This document shows, one piece after another, positions 1 to 5,031 of a DNA stretch of 7,879 nucleotides (position 1 is the first letter of the stretch; the number at the start of each line of letters is the position of its first letter). The position numbers and the translations under genes were made by a program. The stretch spans positions 1 to 7,879 of the forward strand of contig CAZCJL010000202.1 of the NCBI GenBank assembly GCA_964498785.1, read 5' to 3'. The DNA is from Mariaggregatimicrobium sp964498785. Lineage in GTDB: Bacteria > Zhuqueibacterota > Zhuqueibacteria > Thermofontimicrobiales > Thiofontviventaceae. The notes under the pieces are model-generated. The model did no database searches. It was given only the letters and a program-made list of their open reading frames with translations, and was not told the origin of the DNA.

Positions 1-57
1 AAAGAGAATCCGAAAGCTTTGATGCACACCATCAATTATTGAATGGATACATAAACC
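1..57. other. Spacer downstream of the GH3 gene, no gene seen
   Basis: AT-rich sequence beyond the GH3 stop codon. The only structure is a short hairpin, TTGATG (19-24) with CATCAA (30-35) around CACAC. It is too weak, and lacks a T run on the minus strand, to be called a terminator. No gene start is recognisable before the window edge. Confidence 0.5.
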
Positions 58-2640
58 TTATTTCACCCAAAAGGAATCCTTCAGACGAATATCCTTGCTG
101 GAGGCTCCGACCATCACCTCAAATTCACCCGGCTCCACAACATGCTGCATGTTGATATCCCAGATTTTCAATTTTTCCGGATTCAGTGTAAATATGACCT
201 CCCGGCTTTCCCCGGTTTTTAAAGAAACGCGTTTGAAATCACTCAGCTTTTTGATCGGCTGCGACACGCTGGCATATTTATCGTGAATGTAAAGTTGCGG
301 TACTTCATCGCCATCTCTGTCGCCGATATTTTTGACTGTAAACGTCAAATACAGTGAATCCTGAGCGCTGATCATTTCGGCTGACATTTCCAAATCACTG
401 TATTCGAATTTGGTGTAACTGACGCCATGACCAAAACAGAATTGCGGCTCATTGAAGTCACCGATAAATTTGATAGCACCCTTGCCTTTTGGCAGCCGGT
501 TATAATTCAGCGGCACCTGTCCCGTAATTTTCGGAAAAGTGATCGGCAGCTTTCCGCCAGGATTATAATCGCCGAAAATAACCTGCGCAATAGCATTTCC
601 GCCTTCGCAGCCCGGATACCAGGCAACCATCACCGCATCGACTTTATCGATCCAGTCGTGCGTGGTAATGACAGTGCCACTCTGAATGACAACTGTTAGC
701 GGCTTGTCCAGTTTTGCCAGTTCGAGAATGAGGCGCTCCTGCTCTTCTGCCAGATCCAGATCAGCCCGGTCCCAGTTCTCGTTTTCATACATCCCGACGA
801 CTGCGATAATCACGTCCGATTCACGCGCTGCCTCGATCGCTTTTGGAATATTTTCCTGAACATCGACATTCCAGCCCAACTGGGCGTACGCCGCGAATCC
901 ATTATCAAAATATTCCATTTTGAAATCGTATACTTTTCCCTTTTCCAGAGCCACTGCGGCTTCTGCCAGTCTCCTGGATCCGCCGGACCACATATCGATG
1001 ATCAGCTCATCATCCAGCCATAATCTGGCGCCATCATCCACAGTTGCACCGAATTTCACGTTTCCGGTGACCGGACTTTTGATTTTCCCTGTCCAGCGAA
1101 CGGAAAAATTATCCGCGGGCATTCCTGCAGGTGAATCGTATTTCCAATCGTATTCAATCCTGGTTTCTTGTCGTGTATATTTCGGCTTTCCGGACAGATC
1201 GACATTATCGAAATATTCTGCTTTTACTTTTCCCACAAAATCATTTTCATCAAGCGCGGGATAAGCAAAATATTTCATTTCCACACCTTTTTCATACACG
1301 ACATCAGCCTGCGGAAGCATATTCTTAACGCCATCTGCCACTGTCACCTCATGGCGACCAAAGCCGCCGTAATGCCCCACCATCAGCCAGTCGGCGAGCG
1401 GTCCGACCACTGCCGCCTTTTTCACATCTTTACTGAAAGGCAGTGCGCTATTTTTATTTTTCAACAAAACGATAGCCTTGCGGCTCATTTCCAGCGCCGC
1501 CTGGCGGTGATCGGGATGATTATTCAACCGGGCTGCTGCTTCGGGATCGGTGTATGGCTCTTCAAATATTCCGCTTTCAAATTTCTGTCCCAGGATTCTA
1601 CGGACGGCATCATCGAGCCGCTCCTGCGAAACCAAACCCTGTTCCAGCGCATTTTTCAATGGATCCTTATAAAACCAGTCAGGCGACGATTTATCGCAGC
1701 CGGCGTTCATCAGCGCGGTTGCTAATTCTTCCGGTGTTTTGTAGATGCCATGCTCATTGAAGATAAATTCCGACGAGCCGCCGTCTGTGGACACAAATCC
1801 TTTCAATCCCCATTCTGTTTTCAGGATGTCGGTGATCAGCCATTTGTGCGTGGCGCAGGGAATCGCATCCAGCGTATTGTACGCCATCATCACCGAAGAT
1901 GCGCCGGCATCGATACATGCTTTGAACGCGGGGAAATATTTCTCCCGCAATAATCTTTCGGTAAAATGCACGGGACCGGTAAACTGCCCGTCGAGTCCCA
2001 TATTTGCCACAAAATGCTTGATCATGGTGGACAATCCCGCAGCTTCCATGGGCTCCACGTACGCCACTCCCATGATGCCGCACAAATACGGATCTTCCCC
2101 GAACGTCTCGTTGGTTCTTCCCCATCGCGGATCTCGGGTTAAATTCACCACCGGCGACAGCACCCTGCGGATACCGCGGCTTTTCATTTCTTTTGCCAAT
2201 ATTTCTGCCATGCGCGACACACATTCGGGATCGAATGTCGCTGCCTGTCCGATGGGCTGCGGGAAACTTGTGGAGCCATTTCCCATATAGGCAAATATGC
2301 CTTCCCCTGAACGCGTCGCCGGAATTCCTAAACGGGTGTTTTCAATTTGCGCTTTCTGTAAATGATTATACTCCCGCGCTGCGTCGGCTGGTGACAGATG
2401 TTTCGTCATAAAGCCAAATGTTCCAACACCGGCTTCCCCTTTTTCCACCGGCTTCATTCCGCCGGAGAACTGGGATAATTTTTCATCGAGTGACATTCGC
2501 TTCAATAAATCCTCGACGCGCTCATCCACGGAGTATTCCGGATTTTTATAGATGGCGTCATCGGGAGCAGGAGCTTCGGTTATATTTTGGGAGAAAGCAA
2601 CTGTTACAGCTAAAAGTAAAAATGGAATAATGTTTTTCAT
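58..2640 (-). CDS. Exported GH3 family beta-glycosidase with inserted PA14 domain
   Basis: An 860-residue glycoside hydrolase family 3 enzyme, probably a beta-glucosidase or related exo-beta-glycosidase acting in the periplasm or outside the cell. Residues 1-17 form a type I signal peptide (MKN, hydrophobic run, likely cut near AFS/QN) with no lipobox cysteine. The N-terminal (beta/alpha)8 domain (about 35-360) carries RDPRWGR (169-175), GEDP (181-184), KHF (208-210) and the nucleophile motif STDGG, with Asp286 as nucleophile. The second domain (about 385-740) is interrupted by a PA14 module at about 470-592 (AEYFDN, DDGARLWLDDELI). Just after it, ENENWDR (619-625) matches the acid/base loop of PA14-containing GH3 enzymes, with Glu621 the best candidate. 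A fibronectin-III-like C-terminal domain fills about 748-860. An in-frame ATG at 2703 is rejected: it lies inside an inverted repeat, whereas ATG at 2640 starts the signal peptide and has GAGG 8 bases upstream. Last gene of the putative operon. Family assignment is very secure; sugar specificity is not. Confidence 0.95.
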   Translation of the reverse strand: MKNIIPFLLLAVTVAFSQNITEAPAPDDAIYKNPEYSVDERVEDLLKRMSLDEKLSQFSGGMKPVEKGEAGVGTFGFMTKHLSPADAAREYNHLQKAQIENTRLGIPATRSGEGIFAYMGNGSTSFPQPIGQAATFDPECVSRMAEILAKEMKSRGIRRVLSPVVNLTRDPRWGRTNETFGEDPYLCGIMGVAYVEPMEAAGLSTMIKHFVANMGLDGQFTGPVHFTERLLREKYFPAFKACIDAGASSVMMAYNTLDAIPCATHKWLITDILKTEWGLKGFVSTDGGSSEFIFNEHGIYKTPEELATALMNAGCDKSSPDWFYKDPLKNALEQGLVSQERLDDAVRRILGQKFESGIFEEPYTDPEAAARLNNHPDHRQAALEMSRKAIVLLKNKNSALPFSKDVKKAAVVGPLADWLMVGHYGGFGRHEVTVADGVKNMLPQADVVYEKGVEMKYFAYPALDENDFVGKVKAEYFDNVDLSGKPKYTRQETRIEYDWKYDSPAGMPADNFSVRWTGKIKSPVTGNVKFGATVDDGARLWLDDELIIDMWSGGSRRLAEAAVALEKGKVYDFKMEYFDNGFAAYAQLGWNVDVQENIPKAIEAARESDVIIAVVGMYENENWDRADLDLAEEQERLILELAKLDKPLTVVIQSGTVITTHDWIDKVDAVMVAWYPGCEGGNAIAQVIFGDYNPGGKLPITFPKITGQVPLNYNRLPKGKGAIKFIGDFNEPQFCFGHGVSYTKFEYSDLEMSAEMISAQDSLYLTFTVKNIGDRDGDEVPQLYIHDKYASVSQPIKKLSDFKRVSLKTGESREVIFTLNPEKLKIWDINMQHVVEPGEFEVMVGASSKDIRLKDSFWVK

Positions 2641-2647
2641 GATAATG

Positions 2648-2652
2648 ACCTC
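2648..2652 (-). promoter_or_regulatory. Ribosome binding site of the GH3 gene
   Basis: The minus strand reads GAGGT here, ending 8 bases before the ATG at 2640. It decides the start: the longer in-frame ATG at 2703 falls within the palindrome at 2699-2741 and would put 21 extra residues ahead of an otherwise complete signal peptide. Confidence 0.7.
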
Positions 2653-2698
2653 AAGAGGCGTTAGTTCAATATTTGGTATTTGAAAAAACAGCGGCAAT

Positions 2699-2741
2699 GT
2701 CATTCTGAACGACCCCGCCTAAGCGGGATCGTCAGAATGAC
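2699..2741. repeat. Imperfect inverted repeat (GTCATTCTGA type), dispersed-repeat-like
   Basis: GTCATTCTGAACGACCCCGC (2699-2718) pairs with 2723-2741 around the loop CTAA. Pairing is near complete, with one extra base in the left arm and one C/T difference. The inner core is CCCGC/GCGGG. On the plus strand the stem is followed by AATTTTTC, so it resembles an intrinsic terminator for plus-strand (antisense) transcription. On the minus strand, which the genes use, no T run follows directly; the nearest (six T) is about 13 bases on. Sequences beginning GTCATTCTGAACGA are known as dispersed intergenic repeats in many FCB-group genomes. That it is one here is inference, since the window holds one copy. 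Confidence 0.75.
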
Positions 2742-2757
2742 AATTTTTCGCCACATT

Positions 2758-2790
2758 ACCCTTGCGAAGGTTTTGAACCTTCGCAAGGGT
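2758..2790. repeat. Perfect 15-bp inverted repeat with 3-base loop
   Basis: ACCCTTGCGAAGGTT (2758-2772) and its exact reverse complement (2776-2790) flank the loop TTG. The hairpin starts 4 bases beyond the TAA stop of the DUF5060 gene (2795-2797). It would form a very stable RNA stem at the 3' end of that message. No T run follows on the minus strand (AATGTGG), so a classical intrinsic terminator is unlikely. A 3'-end stabiliser, a processing site, a bidirectional attenuator or simply a dispersed palindromic repeat fits better. It lies 16 bases from the other inverted repeat at 2699-2741. Confidence 0.85.
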
Positions 2791-2794
2791 GCTC

Positions 2795-4981
2795 TTATTT
2801 TCGATAGAGCATCGCCGGCGAAACCATCTGTCGTTCTGTATGTTTGCTTTGAATTTCGACTTTGAGAACATGATCGTACCAGTTATCGAAAAAACACACT
2901 TCGAATTTATGAAATCCCTTTTCCAGTCCGATTTGTCCCATCTTTTCGACAATGCCGTGAATCCCATCATTTTCGACGATTTTTACACCATCGATAAAAA
3001 TGAACGACCCATCGTCCGATGATGAATAGAAAGTGTAGACATCATCCTCCGGTATCTGAATATATCCCTCATACGTCACGCCGAAATAATCTTCATCCTC
3101 GATCATGCTGAAATCGATGGCATCCACCTGTCCTGTTTTCACAGGATCGATTAAATCAAAATCAGGCATCATCTCCCATTTTCCGGTGTAATAGGCATAA
3201 TTGAGACCGCTCTCCAAACCATCCACATCGATCGCTTGTTGCAGCTCTGCCTTCTTGAAATCGACCTGAAGCAATTTGCTGCCGCGGTCGCCGTCGATGC
3301 TGAGCACCTTCAATGTTGTGTTTTCGGAAATCACCATCGGTTCTGTATATTTTTTCGATTCTTCATCCGGCATCGAGCCGTCCAGTGTGTAACGAAGCGT
3401 ATTCGGGTAGGGATGGAGCAAACGGATTTCGACATCATCGTAAAACAGATTCCCTTTGGGACTGTAATCCGGATCTTTGATCGGAAACATGAGACCGGAT
3501 TTTGTGATCCGCACTGCCAGATACTTTTTACCAGGCAGATCAATAGTAAAGCTGTCGTTATACCTGTTCCCGAGTGTGTCACGTTGCATGTTCCAGGTAT
3601 CGATAATTTCAACCTGATAGTAAATATTTTCAGGGAGATCGAACGACCATTTTGCAGGTGTTTCTTCATCAAAATAATAGATATATTGCTCCCCGTGCTT
3701 TCCGGCGGAATGGCGATCCATTGGCGTCAATCCTGTTTCCGGCGTTTCATTCAGAATCGTTCTGAAAAATGCAATGCGCTGCGGACTCTCTCCGTGTAGC
3801 ACGCCGCCTTTTGACCACCACAGAACATCATCCGGATGCAGATACGTTTCGCCGTGCCCGGCATACGTCCCTTTGATCAGGCTCTTCCAGAACATGGCAG
3901 TCATCTCCTCTGGCGTCAGATTGCCCCAGCCGAACCGGACATTTCCCTCATAGCGGCATTCATCATAAATAAGCGGCTTTTTATATTCCTCCCGCCATTC
4001 AATCGCCTTTTCGAAATCCGTGCTCTGAATGCTGGCATGCGTAATCCACGGCAGCGAATGATCGTAAAACTCGATGCAGTTATGGATCGAGCGCAGGTGA
4101 TTGTAGGGATCGCATTTATACAGGATTTCGAAAATGCGATGCCAGTCAGCCATGGATTTGCTATTCATCAGATCGAATTCATTCGCCGCCGACCACCATA
4201 CATTTCTATAGGCAGACAAACGAGCCAATACATATTTTAGATAAAATTCGTCCACATCATCAGACATTGTGGCATATCCCCAGCGATCATACGGATGAAA
4301 TAAAATGATATCCGCCTCAATGCCCAACTCCAGCAAATCTTGCAGGCGGCGGTCAAGGTGATCCCAGAAATCCGGGTTGAACCGGGTGAAATCATTGTTG
4401 CCCAGACTGTCGCGTTCAAAGGGATAGTAAACTGGTTCGTTTTTATTAAAGGAATAATCTTTTGGGAAAATGCACATCCGCAGCTTATTGAACGGTGCGT
4501 TTTTCAATGTCTCAAGAGTGAGCTGCTCCAGCGAATCCCCCTGATGGATCCAGGCATAGCACGTGGTTCCCACTTGCTTGTAAGGCGTGCTGTCCGCATA
4601 TTTGAAATGATAGGTATTGAACACCTCCACCGGACCGTGATTGGTTGCCAGTGGCGGAATGCAGTTAAAAATGCCTTTCCTGCCATTAAATTTGTCTACG
4701 TTGCTTTTGGTCTCATAATACCATTGCCCCACCTTTTCCGGCATGAATCGTATCTTGTAAATCCCATCGCCCGCATAAAAACCGTTGACTTCTTTCTGTC
4801 TCTCGTTTGTAGAAAAGAGTGCCGTAAGTGTGACATCCTTAAAAGGATTCCCGGACTCAGGTCCGTGGAACTGCAATTCAAATATATCCCATTTCTCGAC
4901 GCTGGTATCTGAATTTTGGACAATATTGCAAGATAAGAAAAGAACTGTCAAAATCATCAAAAACGGTAAAATAAATTTCAT
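2795..4981 (-). CDS. DUF5060-type glycoside hydrolase lipoprotein with CHB_HEX-like and PA14 domains
   Basis: A 728-residue exported enzyme, likely a retaining clan GH-A glycoside hydrolase of unproven specificity. Residues 1-17 are a lipoprotein signal ending FLSC, with Cys18 the lipidation site (Phe at -3 is slightly unusual). A DUF5060 beta-sandwich spans about 27-108 (ELQFHGP, NPFKDV, GIYKIRFMP). A TIM barrel follows at about 120-410: GTTCYAWIHQ (138-147), WWSAANEFDL (262-271) with Asn267-Glu268 as the typical acid/base pair, and LIYDECRYEG (337-346) with Glu341 as probable nucleophile. It resembles DUF4038/GH140-type proteins. About 415-495 resembles the DUF5605 beta domain. About 511-575 resembles a chitobiase C-terminal domain (LRYTLDGSMP), and about 586-712 is PA14-like (YTFYSSSDDGSFIFIDG). 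The start is supported by a strong GAAGGAGA site. It begins 50 bases after the PhoD-like gene and precedes the GH3 gene, so co-transcription is likely. Domain calls are from motif recognition; the substrate is unknown. Confidence 0.88.
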   Translation of the reverse strand: MKFILPFLMILTVLFLSCNIVQNSDTSVEKWDIFELQFHGPESGNPFKDVTLTALFSTNERQKEVNGFYAGDGIYKIRFMPEKVGQWYYETKSNVDKFNGRKGIFNCIPPLATNHGPVEVFNTYHFKYADSTPYKQVGTTCYAWIHQGDSLEQLTLETLKNAPFNKLRMCIFPKDYSFNKNEPVYYPFERDSLGNNDFTRFNPDFWDHLDRRLQDLLELGIEADIILFHPYDRWGYATMSDDVDEFYLKYVLARLSAYRNVWWSAANEFDLMNSKSMADWHRIFEILYKCDPYNHLRSIHNCIEFYDHSLPWITHASIQSTDFEKAIEWREEYKKPLIYDECRYEGNVRFGWGNLTPEEMTAMFWKSLIKGTYAGHGETYLHPDDVLWWSKGGVLHGESPQRIAFFRTILNETPETGLTPMDRHSAGKHGEQYIYYFDEETPAKWSFDLPENIYYQVEIIDTWNMQRDTLGNRYNDSFTIDLPGKKYLAVRITKSGLMFPIKDPDYSPKGNLFYDDVEIRLLHPYPNTLRYTLDGSMPDEESKKYTEPMVISENTTLKVLSIDGDRGSKLLQVDFKKAELQQAIDVDGLESGLNYAYYTGKWEMMPDFDLIDPVKTGQVDAIDFSMIEDEDYFGVTYEGYIQIPEDDVYTFYSSSDDGSFIFIDGVKIVENDGIHGIVEKMGQIGLEKGFHKFEVCFFDNWYDHVLKVEIQSKHTERQMVSPAMLYRK

Positions 4982-4985
4982 AATG

Positions 4986-4993
4986 TCTCCTTC
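4986..4993 (-). promoter_or_regulatory. Ribosome binding site of the DUF5060 hydrolase gene
   Basis: The minus strand reads GAAGGAGA. The AAGGAG core ends 5 bases before the ATG at 4981. It is the strongest Shine-Dalgarno match in the window. The rest of the 50-base spacer (4982-5031) is AT-rich, with no convincing promoter or terminator, which supports read-through from the PhoD-like gene. Confidence 0.75.
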
Positions 4994-5031
4994 ATTCTAT
5001 GAAAATTTTTTCCATTTTAATAATTTATGTA

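Noticed and set aside
2641..2703. N-terminal extension of the GH3 protein from an ATG at 2703
   Set aside because: The ATG lies inside the inverted repeat at 2699-2741, and the extra 21 residues would precede a complete signal peptide. The ATG at 2640 has GAGG at proper spacing.
2758..2790. Rho-independent terminator after the DUF5060 gene
   Set aside because: The stem is excellent, but no T run follows on the minus strand, so it is reported as an inverted repeat instead.
2680..2970. Short open frames on both strands across the 2699-2790 palindromes
   Set aside because: They are translations of the inverted repeats (LAKV.NLRKG-type peptides) and overlap the end of the DUF5060 gene. No evidence of a real small gene.
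3236..4912. Plus-strand open frames of up to 190 codons opposite the DUF5060 gene
   Set aside because: They lie fully antisense to a gene with clear domain motifs. Their translations show no recognisable family, signal peptide or good start context. They are shadows of the coding strand.
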